Positions 1 to 11,401 of a stretch of 64,000 nucleotides of DNA are shown one piece after another. The first letter of the stretch is position 1. The number at the start of each line of letters is the position of its first letter. The DNA comes from Brachypodius melanocephalos. Lineage: Eukaryota; Chordata; Aves; Passeriformes; Pycnonotidae. The position numbers were made by a program, and so were the translations under genes. Location: contig VZSR01003803.1 of NCBI GenBank assembly GCA_013398615.1, forward strand, positions 3,978,050-4,042,049. The letters run 5' to 3'. The notes beneath the pieces are model-generated. The model saw only the letters and a program-made list of their open reading frames with translations, was not told the DNA's origin and did no database searches.

Positions 1-595
1 CTGTCCGACTGTATGTTGGTCAGCCAATTAGTACATTCATTAAGTCAAACCATCATGCAGTGCCTCTTGTGGAATCCGTAGTTCAGGGATATAGGTGAGG
101 ATTGAGGATACTGGAGGTGAAGCTGAGGTTATTGTGGTTGGATGATGCATACTTGTAGGCGTTACATGACACATCATGAAAATAATTAGTCCTGGCTGAT
201 GCCTCAAATCATGACAAAGCCTGGATTTGAGCCTCGTGTTCCTTTTTCTGCTGGAACACCAATAGCCCAGCTCAAATCTTGCAGTAGGCTGTGTAGCTGT
301 GGTTTAGGATGGTGTTGGAATTACGTATATTCTTTCCATGGTTAGGACACAATAAATAATTTCTGATTTTTTTAGATCCATGGGGCTTAACATTTTTGTA
401 TAAACACTAAATTAAAAAAGCACAAGGACTTGAGTAATGATATTCCACAAACTGAGGCATCCTGAAACTGGTGGACTGGTGATTTTTTATAATTAAATTT
501 TTTTATGTTGGAGAGTCAAAATGCAGTTGTGTGAATTCTATACTTAATGCTAGAAAATATTTTTTCTGCCTGTTTCTTTATTAATACTGACCAGG

Positions 596-596
<1 letters not shown>

Positions 597-660
<64 letters not shown>
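597..660. repeat. poly(T) homopolymer, 64 nt
   Basis: This is an uninterrupted run of 64 T, preceded by GACCAGGC and followed by AAATTCCC. On the minus strand it would read as a poly(A) tail following the 661..1000 segment, but I see no polyadenylation signal just before the tail on that strand, no target-site duplication and no recognisable gene there. It could be a simple expansion or a homopolymer assembly effect. Confidence 0.9.
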
Positions 661-665
<5 letters not shown>

Positions 666-2109
666 CCCAATGCATCTGTTAGCATTTTCTTGGAGGTTAT
701 TATTTTGCCAAGGAAGTAGAAGTACCTACTGGATGTCCTGATGCCCTCTCCTTCCATTTTTTCTGCTACTGACATCACTGCTAAGATTTGAGCAGTGCCT
801 TCATTGTAATAATTTGGTTTCTGTAACAATGTCCTCCCAGCTGACTTGAGTGAAGTATATCCCAGTGGGAGCCATGAACTGCTGCATTCTGACATCAGAT
901 TTCATAATCTTTCTGCACTTTAATATTACTGTTTTGAAATGTGTGGAACTGATAGGGACAGCAAAATGGTATCCAGAAATATCTGGTATTTTTTCCATGT
1001 AATCACATCACTGGTGGTAGAAGAACTCTATAGTCTACTCTTGCTTGCTTTCAGCCTTACACAATATTTACCTTTTTTGATGTCTATAAAGCAGTTAGAA
1101 AAATTAAGCTTTTATAAGCTTCTTCTTTGGTTTTTTTTTTTTGTTTGTTTGTTTTTTCGGTCAGTGTGCATGAAACTCTATTGCTCTCACCCATATTTCT
1201 CTTTCAATTAGTGTGAGCAGTTTTCTTTGGAATGGTTTGTGTGTTGTTTCTGGTTCTTTTCTGTTTTTTATTTGGGAGTAGGATAGTAAAGAGAAGGTAA
1301 AGCAGAAATTTACATTAATCTAATGTATTAGATTAGACATTACAAAAATAAATGTTTTAATTTGATTTTACATTAATTTATAAGATACCAATCTTTCAGT
1401 GTTGTGCTACTTACACTTTGGTCTGGGGGAGCAAGGCTTCACACTTAGATGTAAGGGCTGTGTTCTTGAAACAAACAAACAAAAAGTTATTTAGTTCCAG
1501 TGTTCATGTCCTTCCTATAGTATGCTGGAAATAGCTGAGTGGGCAGCAACTAGTTATCCAGCATTTAGACTACGTCAAGACTTTCCTTCAGCAGAAAGAA
1601 TTATCTGGATTGCATTGTTGCCCAATCATTATGCTTAAAGCAGTCTTGACACTTAATTAAGTAATGTGTAAATCTGTTTTCAGAGGTCTGTTCATGCATG
1701 GATTTCTTCTTAATCCTTAGTTCAAGCTTCATTTTGGAAACAAGATTTTGGCAGAACTTTCCCGTGGTTAGTTTTAGTAGAATCCTCAACCCATCTCTAA
1801 TTCTAAGACATCTATTTGCTATTCGGTGGACAGTGTTTGGGAAGAGTATCTCCCTCTCACAACCAAGACTTTGAGACGTGTTTGCAGTGTGGATTTGACA
1901 GGATATCTTTCTTTTTTTCTCATCAGCACTAGCAATATGAAGCTTGCTCTGTTCGGAACTTCTCTAAGCATTGACCAAAAACTCTAGCCAGTTTTGAGAC
2001 TCCTGGGGAGAACAGTGCAAGATAAAGATAATAATGCTACTAGAATGGAAAAAGGATAGAATCTGTCTCACAGTGCAATCAAAGTGTCCTTTGGTGGAGT
2101 TGTAAAAGC

Positions 2110-2338
2110 ACCCAGGCTGATGGCTGAGGTTGCTTGAGGACTTTCCTAGTTAAGTTTAAATGGTCTTCAGGGGTGGAGAGTCCACAATCATTTTTGGCAA
2201 CCTCCTCCGATATTCAGCCACCCTCAAAAGGAAAATTTTTCTTAAAGTCTAACCAGAGTTTCCCATGCTTGAGCTTGTCTGTTGCCTCTTGTCTTAGCCC
2301 TGGGTGCCTCTGAGACAAGCCTGGTTTGCTACATCTTC
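2110..2338 (-). mobile_element. CR1 LINE fragment, antisense
   Basis: On the + strand this reads as the reverse complement of the CR1 3' region: a 'GGAGAGTCCACAATCA' block, 'GGCAACCTCCTCC', then a 'CACCCTC...AAAATTTTTCTTAAAGTCTAACC' block, and finally a 'TTGCCTCTTGTCTTAGCCCTGGG' type block. These appear in the order seen in antisense bird CR1 copies. It is old and diverged, no terminal octamer is visible, and the boundaries are approximate. Confidence 0.75.
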
Positions 2339-3031
2339 CAGTTCACTAATTGCAGAATTTCTGTTGATGAAAAGGTTTGAGGACCTTTAATATTTGAGTC
2401 ATTAAATAAACTATTCCTTGTAATACCTGGGACATGCATTAAACTGACCAGAAAGAATGTTTATTTTTTAGATTGAGCCTGTTTTCTGCTATACTCAGTT
2501 TTTAAAATAGTATACCAATTCTATAAAATATGTTGTTCTCCAGCAGATGGTGAACATTTTTTGAGGACTTGCAGTTGTTTAATTGGAGTAGAAAACCTTT
2601 AAAAATACATCACCACATCACAGACACTGTATAAGGCGTGTGTTTGGATTACTTTAGTGATATTCTGACCATAATTATGTGATTGTCCAGTTTTGAAGAC
2701 AAAACTCTGTAGATACATCACATCTTAAAAGTTTTGATATCTGGCAGACAGTGTTTCTGACAATTATGGTCAATGGTAACAAGGTAATAAAATTTCCTCC
2801 TATACTTCCCATTTCATATTGCTTGATGTATTTCCTGATATAAATTTTGTAACAGCTGGAACAAGTTCAAAGGAAATTTTTGTGGCATTGTTCATAAAAT
2901 TTAAGAGGCTTTGTTTTACTACTTAAGTGGGCATGCCTCATTTTCCGTTTTTCTTTTTCTTTACGATGTGCAAAAAGTGCCTTACTGAATTAAAGTTTGT
3001 CCCCCACTTCTTTTCTTCCCTTCTCCCTCAG

Positions 3032-3159
3032 ATTGCAGCTATTCTCAGGAAACGAAAACTCGACTATTATTTGTACAAACTGCTACCTGAGATCTTGCAG
3101 TCGACTTCCTTTCTGACAGCAAATGGGACCTTGTATATTGCTTGCTTTTGCATTTTAAG
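3032..3159 (+). CDS. TMEM135: TMEM135 internal exon A (128 nt)
   Basis: This is the first TMEM135 coding exon in the window. TMEM135 is a multi-pass membrane protein of about 458 residues, linked to mitochondrial dynamics, peroxisomes and lipid or cholesterol handling; mouse mutants show accelerated retinal ageing. The exon opens in phase 0 with IAAILRKRKLDYYLYKLLPE and continues through a polar stretch (EILQSTSFLTANG) into a hydrophobic segment (TLYIACFCIL). It covers about residues 48 to 90, inside the Cys-rich N-terminal domain. The acceptor is CCCTCAG and the donor AAG|GTTGGT, and the last codon is split after AG (phase 2). Compared with my memory of the human protein, differences are few and conservative (for example Y for H in YLYKLL). 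Reading continues exactly into exon B at 8612. The match is close enough that I see no serious alternative. Confidence 0.97.
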
Positions 3160-6100
3160 GTTGGTATACTATCCTAAAAATGAAACTTAGTAAAGCTATT
3201 TTTGTGCAACTTTTGAATTTGTATAATAATTTGCCTCTTTTTGTAATAGGCTTGTTTGTAATATTTTGAAATAAGAAAAGGTACAGCAATCATCTTGATT
3301 TTCAGTTTTACCATTTGAATATGAAACTTTGCTTTTTCAAAATTACTTTTTTGTCATTTTTGTAATCTTTTAAATGAGTAAACAGGTCAAGGAGTCCACT
3401 TTGCTTCTTTTTTTCTGTTTTGTGGGTTCAAAATACATGGTTGCAGGAAATTCAGGTAGATTCTAGAAGGGAATTAAAAAGGCCTAATGTTTCTTCCCTA
3501 GAAATAATTGATGTAATTGGATATTTGTGTCTATTTTCCTGATGCAGAGACTGTGATAACTTTTAATTATACTGAACTTCATCCAGCCATTCAAATTTGT
3601 ACTTTTCCTTACGGTCATAAATGAAGGAAATCCCAGCGCAGCCTCTGGGTTTCTGTAAGATACAGACTGGCTCTGGAAAATCAGCATAAAGGGCACCTCT
3701 CTATTCTGTTTCCAGCATATGTTTCAAGTAACTATCAGGACAGTTAAAAAGTAAAAAGTTGCTTTTTATTAATATGATGGTGCATTTATTGTAAGAGATG
3801 TCTAGATGTGTAAAGCCCACAGTAGCTATGAATGAAAGTGAACTTACAGCATACTTGAACAGCCCCTCTAAAAGATAAACCCCTTATGCCCTACTTCTAA
3901 ATCTGTGTAGAGGCCTCTAAACTTTCCTTCAAAGCTGAGGAAGAAGGCAGAGAAGAAGAGGAGCTGGCTGAGGAGCCATGGAATACTTTTCAAGTAAATA
4001 ATTCTCAAAGTTCAAAGTGAATCTATAAGTAATGAGCTCTGAAGAATATGATGTTTTCTAGCAATCTAGGTTGTATTAATACTGATTTATCTTTATTCCT
4101 CTGAGCTACAGAATGCTCTTCCTTATTCTGCCATGTATTTATTTGCCTGTAAATCTGCAGTGCTTTACTCCAGTACTGTAGTTAAATGTTATTCTCTAAA
4201 TTAAGCTGGTATGGTTTTAGGTTGTATGGTTTTCAGCAGCTTCTCTTACAGAGGATATTAGCCATCTAGCAGATCTGTGACTGTGCTAGTCAGTGAAGTA
4301 GGTGAGAGATTAGTGTCTTACAAGCCAGTTAGCATGGCATCACTTCCACCTGTGTGGAGCACAGCTGTCTACAGCTGTTCTGACCTCCAGAACAGCATGG
4401 CCGGATGCAGACTGGATAGAAATGCTGCCTAGCCCAGGTGTCCTCCTTGAAGCACTGTTTGGGTTGGCCTAGGTCAGAACCTTGTAAAGGACAATTCCAA
4501 TGATTAAATGTGATAAGGGACACATGTAAGTGCTTACCCTGCCATTTGTACAGCTGTGCTGCTCAGTAACCAACCAGCATCTTGGGAAGTGTATGTGATT
4601 TTTCTCTTGCAAAGAGATGCCTGTGGGGTGTAAACAGCTGCAGCAGAATCCTTGCTGACAGAGTCTCTGCACAGTACCCACCACCTGCAATTGCAGGACG
4701 TGCAACTAAAAAGTTGTTGGCTAGAATGCTGATTGAAACTGGTGAACTGAAATCACTAATAGAGGCAAACAAAGTATTTAAGGCAGCCATGGTAATGATG
4801 CCTGTTGAAGTACATGAATGTCCAGTTTTATGAGAATTTTGCAGCTTTTCTGTCCAAAATGAATTTCAGAGCAATTAAGTGATTAGGATATGTAAGAGCT
4901 ATTAAATGACATTTCAGAGAACAGTGGATAACATGATTGTCAGAGGAGTACTTAACAAACTTGTATCCTTTGAAGAACTAGTACATACCTAATGATGATC
5001 TACTTGTTGCATTTTTCATGAGTTCCCAAGTGCCTTTGACAAGAGTGCTTGCTAGGATTTGTCAAGAAGAAAGGTCCTCTTTCTTCCAGGAATTAGTAAA
5101 TTATTAGTAAGTAGTTAATATATATGGAACAAAACAAGGCATAAATAATAGTTTGCATAGTAGAAAGAAGTTGCCACTGAAGTTCCTGTTATGTCCTTTG
5201 TTTTGGCTATGCCTAAGGAAATCAGAAAAGGGGCTGAACACTAGTATGAGAGATTGTATAAGATTATTTAGCGTACAGAAATCTAAAACTGACTCTCATA
5301 CATTTCAGAAAGATCTGTTGATTAAAATCACTTATGAAATTTGATAAAGTGCAAAGTAAAAAAGCAGCTTTGTCCTTACTCAGGGACAGGCTTTAAACTA
5401 GCTGTTATTTATCAGGAAGTTGTTTGAGGATCATGATGGGTAGGTTCTTTGAACAAGTCACTTCAGAACTCCTTGAATATAGTCAAGGAGCTGAGTGAGT
5501 GGTGTTTGGAGAAAAAATGAGACAGCACCAGGAAGCTGAATGAATACATGACACCTTTACAAACTGAGCTCTGTATGCCTTTTTAAGAGTTTCTCTTAAG
5601 ATCATAATGTTGAAAAGTCATTCACTTGAAATGTATTTGATATCTTGTATTTAGTATACTTGTCTTGCATCTTGAACCATATAAGCTTGCTTCTCTCACC
5701 TGCTCTTGGGTGGTTAATGGAGGATGGAAATGTGAGACTTAAGTCCTTTATTTTTAACCAGTATGTGTCTTTTAAAATATTTATTTTTTTAATGTTTTGA
5801 TTGACGTTATATTATTCTTTGAATTTACTGCTGTGTGATCAGTGTACTTCCTTCAGTAGCCCTGAGAGCAAGAATAATGGTATGTGATTAACTAGGCCAG
5901 AAACATTTTAAACCAAAAAGAAATACCAGTGCCTCTGTTTCTGTGTAACTGGCCTGAGTATTTCTGGACTTGATATGCAATCATGGAAAGAGAGTGATTG
6001 AGACTGTGAAGACTTAGATGCTCTCCAAGAGTTCTAGATAGTGATGAGAGGTTGGATGTGATGGATTTGTACAATAGGATATATGCTGCAGTTTTAATAT

Positions 6101-8611
6101 CTGTTTTTGCTTGAAAGGTATGTTATAGCAGAAGCAGTAGCTCAGAAGCAGAATTGTCAAGCAAGCCCCATACAGTTGATTGCTCTTACCCTCCTGGAGT
6201 TCTAGACCAAAACAATTGAGTAAGGGTTTATAGCTGGACATGTTAACTCATATTTGTGATAGTTTCTTCCTTACAGCTAGAAAAAACTACCAAAATTGTA
6301 CCTGATGTAGATATTCTCAAGAATGTAAAACTTTAGGCAAGAATGTGGAATTGAAATAATTTCAGGCATGTTTAATACTCTTATCATTTCACATGTGGAT
6401 AAAATTTCAAAAATACCTAAATCCAATGCCAGCAATGACTTAGGCAGTGGGTAGTTGTTCTTGTTTTAGGAGAGATTGCCAAGCTAACTTAACTTTTTTT
6501 TTTAAGCTCCTGGTTGTGTGTGTGGTGAATTAGGGTCTATATAGAAGGCTGCTCTGTTGGCAGCGCAGTGAGGGTGATGATCTCTGTTACAGATGTGTGA
6601 CAGTCCAGCTGGGCGTTGTAATCTCTTCTGCTGGTGAGATCCAGAAAACTACATCTGTCTGGGCTTCAGATGGAAGTGCTGGGTTCCTGTGTTGACAGGC
6701 ATTGCATCTGTTAAATGGAAGGCGTGATTTTTAGGTTTATGGTTCAATTGCATGTAAAACCTCACAAGGATGTAGTTCTGTTAGTCTATCAACTAGAATA
6801 ATTAAGTTTGTCCATGTACAGCTTGTAGATTGAGGAATTAGGTGCATGACCTAAAAGAACTCCTAGTTCTTACTCCAATTTCTATCCATAGGGCATATGA
6901 AAATAACCATGCAAGTAATAATAAAACCTAATTTTCATTTACTTTAGGAGAAGTTTAAACATTTCAGTTAGTGACTGTACATTTTTATTTCCACTAGACT
7001 TTATTATGTAGAATGTGTTACCATTGTTTCCGAAATCTTGTCCAACCAAACATGCAAGCGTTTTGTAAAAGGATTCTAAACCATGCCAAAAGAGCAAATT
7101 ACTGTTTCTTTCCCACAGAAAAGGCATTTGTTCTGTTACTTAACAGGTGTGTCTGGTAAGATGTGTTCATACTTATTAAGATGCTTCAAATGACTTCTCT
7201 GAAACTTCATACAGTAATTACTTTCCGAGAGAGTCCTAATAATGAACTTTAGCTCCTGCAGCATTTGGCATTGTCATCCTGAGAAATTATCCTTTTGCAG
7301 CCGTGGGAATGAGCAGTGTGTGTAATTGCCATTACATCACTTGCTGCTGATACACTGGCTCTCTTTTCACTTACGAACATAAGCTGGCATTGCTCACTGG
7401 TAATGTTATTTTTGCAGAAGTATGAAATGAGGCTGCTCATGCCTTTGACGGCAAGAATGAAAGTGAGCTAATCAGATGGTGTTGATTAATTATCTTTGTT
7501 CTCTCTTCTGTGTTGTCAACATGAAATTTTGTCTAAGAAAGTGTTCTCTTCTAACATGTATGTGTTTGCCATTTTGTTTGCCTATTTTGTTTGCTATGTT
7601 TTTGGAAGGGTAGACTCCATTGTAATGCTTTGTTTTCTTACTGATAGTGTTTGTAAGGTGAGCAGCACTGGTGTAATTGAAGTATGTTTATTGTAATGCT
7701 ACCAAATGTCACAACTCTCTGACTCTTGTTTGCCTACGATCAGCCTGAATAAGTTTGAAGGTGCAGGTCTCCTGGAGAGACCAAACATGGTGGGTGGCAT
7801 TGTGTCTGACATGCAGGTTTGCTTTCTTCCTTTTACAGTGATCAATTTCTAGAAAGATTTTCTTAGATATTGCCATTTGTGTAACTCTTTTTTTACCCCC
7901 CAGCTCTCATTGTTGAAGGAATTTTGATGGGTGAAATTGTGTGGACTCTAAAAGAAATCCAGATCTCACTGCCAAAAATGAGAACTTTCTCAGCTTAATG
8001 GGACTGAGAATTCACTGTTGCTTCCATTTGTAATGTACAGACTGATTCCTTGGCTTACTGTAAATGTGCATTTTCCTGTTTTTAGCATCAGTGGATTGTC
8101 TGTTTGGATGTGTGTATTAAAATTGCAATTATTATAATTAATTGTTTGTAGGCATGTATTATAATTGTTTGATTTGATTTTTGTCTCACCTGACTGCGTT
8201 GCTACGTTCCACAAGGCAGATCTTCCTGAACATCATACTTGTATTTGGACAAGTAGCAAAGAGATGAGTGGCTATAAGGTCTTTTAGAAGATTTTTCTGT
8301 AATTAGTATCTGCAGCTTTTCAAAAATATGTCTTGGAAGACACTGAGTTCCTAGAAGAAAAGTATTCACTTAAATGAAATAAATACATTAATGAAGTGTT
8401 TCAGGTATTTAATGTTTATGAAGCACTTTAGGAACTCCTCTGAGAATTATCCAACTGTAAAAATAAGACGATTAGTGTTTATTAGTAAGTACAGATTAAT
8501 GTAAGAAGACAAAATTAATATATGATTTGTAATTTTATATTACAGATAAAATACGGTGTGGTGCATGAATGTTCTATTTGCATGTAATATGTATATCAAT
8601 TATTTTTTCAG
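3160..8611 (+). other. TMEM135: TMEM135 intron A-B (5,452 nt)
   Basis: The donor is GTTGGT and the acceptor TTTTTTCAG. The content is AT-rich single-copy-looking DNA with no recognisable exon, RNA gene or mobile element. The short open frames here (for example near 4330..4830) have no coding signature. A stretch near 7240..7500 looks more information-dense than its surroundings and is listed separately. Confidence 0.85.
7240..7500. promoter_or_regulatory. candidate conserved noncoding element
   Basis: This stretch of balanced composition sits in AT-rich intron, with closely packed sites resembling homeodomain and GATA targets: TTGATTAATTATC, CTAATCAGATGG, and a TGCTGATAC block. It has no open frame and no repeat resemblance. 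I infer possible regulatory function from texture only; no alignment was available. Confidence 0.2.
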
Positions 8612-8704
8612 GAAGATACTTGGAAAATTCTACTTTTGGTCTCCTGGCTTTGGTGCAGCTTTACCTGCTTCTTACATGGCTATTCTCATTGAGAGGAAAA
8701 GCAG
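8612..8704 (+). CDS. TMEM135: TMEM135 internal exon B (93 nt)
   Basis: This is the second TMEM135 exon. Its first G completes the Arg codon begun at the end of exon A (AG|G). It then reads KILGKFYFWSPGFGAALPAS, followed by YMAILIERKS and AG of a second split Arg codon. The acceptor is ATTTTTTCAG|G and the donor GCAG|GTAGGG. The phase is 2 on both sides and the length is a multiple of three, so skipping would remove 31 residues without a frameshift. It encodes about residues 90 to 121: a hydrophobic membrane-associated segment rich in Gly, Ala and Phe, followed by a basic cluster (ERKSRR) that probably marks a membrane boundary. It is nearly identical to the mammalian protein as I remember it. 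Confidence 0.97.
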
Positions 8705-9017
8705 GTAGGGTTTGTGTTTATGGATTTTCAGCTTAATATAATAATGTTTCTTGTTTTGGTCATTTGATGATTGACATTTGACAATTCAGTGGCCTTATTT
8801 CAAAGTACTCGAAGTATAGTTCATCTGAAATAGTGTCTTTTGCAACCTTAAACTTAAATCTAGAAAGCTACAGTGAAAAAACCACTTTGCCAACATTCAG
8901 TTTCATGTTTGTGGTTTGTTTGTCTTGTTTAATGTGCAATTGCATTGCTCAGGATTGCCTGATAAAGCTTGGTTGCTTAGGGCTTCCTAATGAAGCTATG
9001 GTTTTGTTCTTGCTTGT
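8705..9017 (+). other. TMEM135: TMEM135 intron B-C, segment before the provirus
   Basis: This holds the donor GTAGGG and about 310 nt of ordinary AT-rich intron, ending in the CTTGT (9013..9017) that is repeated after the provirus at 11923..11927. I see nothing else here. Confidence 0.8.
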
Positions 9018-9281
9018 TGTCGTGGTGTAACTTTGTGATGCTTGTATCCCCAGTTGTCTCTTCTGTGTGTATTCTATATTAAGTTCTGTACCTTTAAGAC
9101 TAATTCTGAAAGCAAAGCAGAAAAAAAAGGTGCGCAGTTTGTTTTAAAAAACAGCGTTCATGCCTCCGCTTTTTTTCTCAAAACGATGTTGGTTCTTGGA
9201 CGCACAGAGAGCAGCCGAACAAAAATCTTTTTTTTTGCTTTTAGTTAGTTTAGCTAGTTGAAGCAAAGACGCTTCCTGAAC

Positions 9282-9345
<64 letters not shown>

Positions 9346-9714
9346 TTTTTTTTTTCTTTTAACTGTTTAAACCTGCTCTAAACTAAAAAGCCCAAAAGGG
9401 CACCAGGGAGCTCGCACCTGTGTCCCACCAGGGCCTAAACCTCTGGAGGGACAAATAGAAACCTGATCGAGTCAAGCTACACCCACAGCAAGAACTTTCT
9501 CAATTTACCATCTCATTCCAAACCAAAAAGTTTTGTTGTTTCATATTATTCATTCTTTAAACTTGTAAGTACTTTGATTGTTAAATAAATATTTTTTTCC
9601 ACTTTTCTCTGAAAAGTTCTTTTCTAAACGAGCTGAAAAAAAAGCCGTTTAAGTTTACTCCCCAAAAAAACCCTATTCAAGCGTTTTCTCCCAAATTTGC
9701 CCTAAACCAAAATA
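9018..9714 (+). repeat. 5' LTR of the 9018..11922 provirus
   Basis: It is homologous along its length to the reverse complement of the LTR at 36002..36632. Shared blocks include CTTTGTGATGCTTG, TATTAAGTTCTGTACCTTTA, AGCTCGCACCTGTG...CCCACCAGGGCC, and the end CTCCCAAATTTGCCCTAAACC. A polyadenylation signal AATAAA lies at 9584..9589. Aligned against the partial 3' LTR, the LTR end falls at 9714, leaving 13 nt (ATACATTCTTTAT) before the primer binding site. The unusual length is due to a long T run at 9284..9355, where the solo LTR has only a short T-rich stretch. Confidence 0.85.
9284..9355 (+). repeat. poly(T) expansion inside the 5' LTR
   Basis: There are 61 consecutive T (9284..9344), then one G and 10 more T. 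The related solo LTR has only a short T-rich stretch at the corresponding place, so this is an expansion specific to this copy, or an artefact of sequencing a homopolymer. Confidence 0.85.
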
Positions 9715-9727
9715 ATACATTCTTTAT

Positions 9728-9745
9728 TGGCGCTCAACGTGGGGC
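9728..9745 (+). other. primer binding site, tRNA-Lys type
   Basis: TGGCGCTCAACGTGGGGC matches the primer binding site complementary to the 3' end of tRNA-Lys(1,2), as used by several retroviruses, except for T at 9734 where C is usual. It lies just after the LTR, where minus-strand synthesis starts. Its run of four G is intact although GG is almost absent further downstream in the provirus. Confidence 0.82.
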
Positions 9746-10380
9746 TTGAGAGAGTAGAAAAAACTAGTATTGATTATTGATTTCATTTTGGTTGTACTTT
9801 GTGTGGAGATAATGCAGTTAGTAGCCATGTTTCACCTTGATTTCCTACTGTCTCTTGGAATGGAATCCTTTTTGTGTTTCTGTTCCCTAGGCATTTTTGA
9901 GGTTTTAATACCTTTCTGGTCCCTAGGTTTGTTTTCTTATCCAGAAATAGCTCCAGTGTTGTCCCTAATATGTAGCTTTTACACTAGAGGTGCATGAATT
10001 AAGATGGATATTCTCCTAAGCTCAGTGATTATGATTTATAAAAGTTTATACAAGTACTGAAGTTTGTGCCAGATATGTTCAGTTTATGATTTTTTCGTCC
10101 TACCCTGCGTCCTAGTTCCAGCAGCATGTTTTAAACATTTCTTAATAATTGCACCCAATTTGTTAAGAAAATATAACTTTAAACCTTTCCTTTCTCTCTT
10201 CTCTTTTGATTCTGTTATGTCACTTTTAAAAAATGTTCAGTGCTCCCTGAATGTTAAAATACCACCTTCCTAGTATTTCATCTAATGAACTTCCTCTATA
10301 TAATTTGTAGCTTGTCCAAAAAAAAGCTGGAATTTCTAGAAAGGCTGATAAGACTGCTGACCCAAAAGTAAACCCAAGTA
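9746..10380 (+). other. proviral 5' internal segment, not G-depleted
   Basis: This T-rich leader-like segment has normal G content (36 G in 180 bases at 9781..9960) directly after the primer binding site. It contains open stretches (9770..9997 and 10064..10273), but I recognise no gag motif, zinc knuckle or protease motif in them. It could be the retroviral leader and the start of gag, or a foreign piece captured by the element. The change to G-poor sequence occurs over about 10320..10440. Confidence 0.5.
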
Positions 10381-11401
10381 TAAAACATCCTAAGTAGTAT
10401 TAAAAAAAAAAGCTGAACCTTGAAAAAATTTTCTAATCACCCAGCTTAAAAATTCACATAAACAAAATCAAAAAAACCCAACTAACACAAAATCAAAAGT
10501 CCAACCAACTAACACAAATCAAAAACCCAACCAACACCAAATCAAAAACTACTGTTAAATCCTTTTCCCTAAAAAACCTTTGTAACCTAAAAAATAATTA
10601 CACTTAACAACCGAATAAATCTAAAATTAGTTAATTAATCCATCTTTAAAATGCTACAAGCAAAACTACAATACTAAACAGCACTAAAACAAACCATTTA
10701 AAATCTCTATCACATAAATTGTAATTGTAAAAAAATTAAAAAAATCTGCTAAGAATCTAGCACAACAGCTGCATAAATTGTTAAAAAACAAAACTCAAAA
10801 GTTCTACCAAAAAACACAACTCCAGTTACCCAAAAAAACCCAAAACCAGACTTAAAAAAATCCTCTCTAACCAAGTAAAAACTAAAACCCCCCATATTTT
10901 TAAAACTGTGTAAATTCATTAACCTAGCACATTAAAACCTCAAAAATATAAAACCTTAATTAACACTAATGCACATTATGCATTACTCCCATCAAAATAT
11001 ATTAAAAAACCCTTTTTCTATTACTAGTATAACAAAAGAATCACAAAATTTTACTTTAATTAAAAACTAATATAAACATAACTAAAAATAAATAAAAAAA
11101 CACCCTATTGTAACTAGCCCAAAATCCCCATACATTTTAAACATAAACTTCCTCCAAGATAAATATTTCAAAAACCCAAAAAACCTCAAGTAAATGTTTA
11201 AAATAACAACTGTAAAAACAAAAAATATTAAACAATTAAACATCCTGCCTAAACTATTCAAAAAACGATTCACAGTAAAACCTGTAGCAAAAAAAACCCT
11301 GACAAACACCAGTTATCACTTCAACAATACAAAACAACTCAAAATGCTGTAATTCCCATCCATAAAATAATCGGTTAACTAAAAAACCAAAAACCCACTC
11401 A
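10381..11401 (+). other. G-depleted proviral internal region
   Basis: This A- and C-rich sequence has almost no G on the + strand. By hand count there are 28 G and not one GG in 10441..11040, and in 10441..10560 there are 33 C against 3 G. It precedes the reverse-transcriptase remnant, so it presumably derives from gag, protease and early pol, but the reading frames are too damaged for me to recognise them. The minus-strand open frames here (for example 11082..11309) are by-products of the base composition. Confidence 0.75.

Larger units (their letters stand above)
1..3031 (+). other. TMEM135: TMEM135 intron, 3' part (upstream exon outside window)
   Basis: This is AT-rich noncoding DNA leading to the first visible TMEM135 exon. 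I looked for the preceding TMEM135 coding sequence (the Cys-containing N-terminus) and did not find it, and there is no CpG-rich promoter-like stretch, so transcription starts upstream of the window. The segment holds a long T run near 600 and an antisense CR1 fragment near 2110..2340. It ends in a good polypyrimidine tract and acceptor (TTCTCCCTCAG). No other gene is recognisable. Confidence 0.85.

Noticed and set aside
661..1000. Possible minus-strand processed retrocopy ending in the poly(T)/poly(A) tract at 597..660
   Set aside because: No polyadenylation signal precedes the tail, no target-site duplication is visible, and the translated minus strand matches no gene I recognise.
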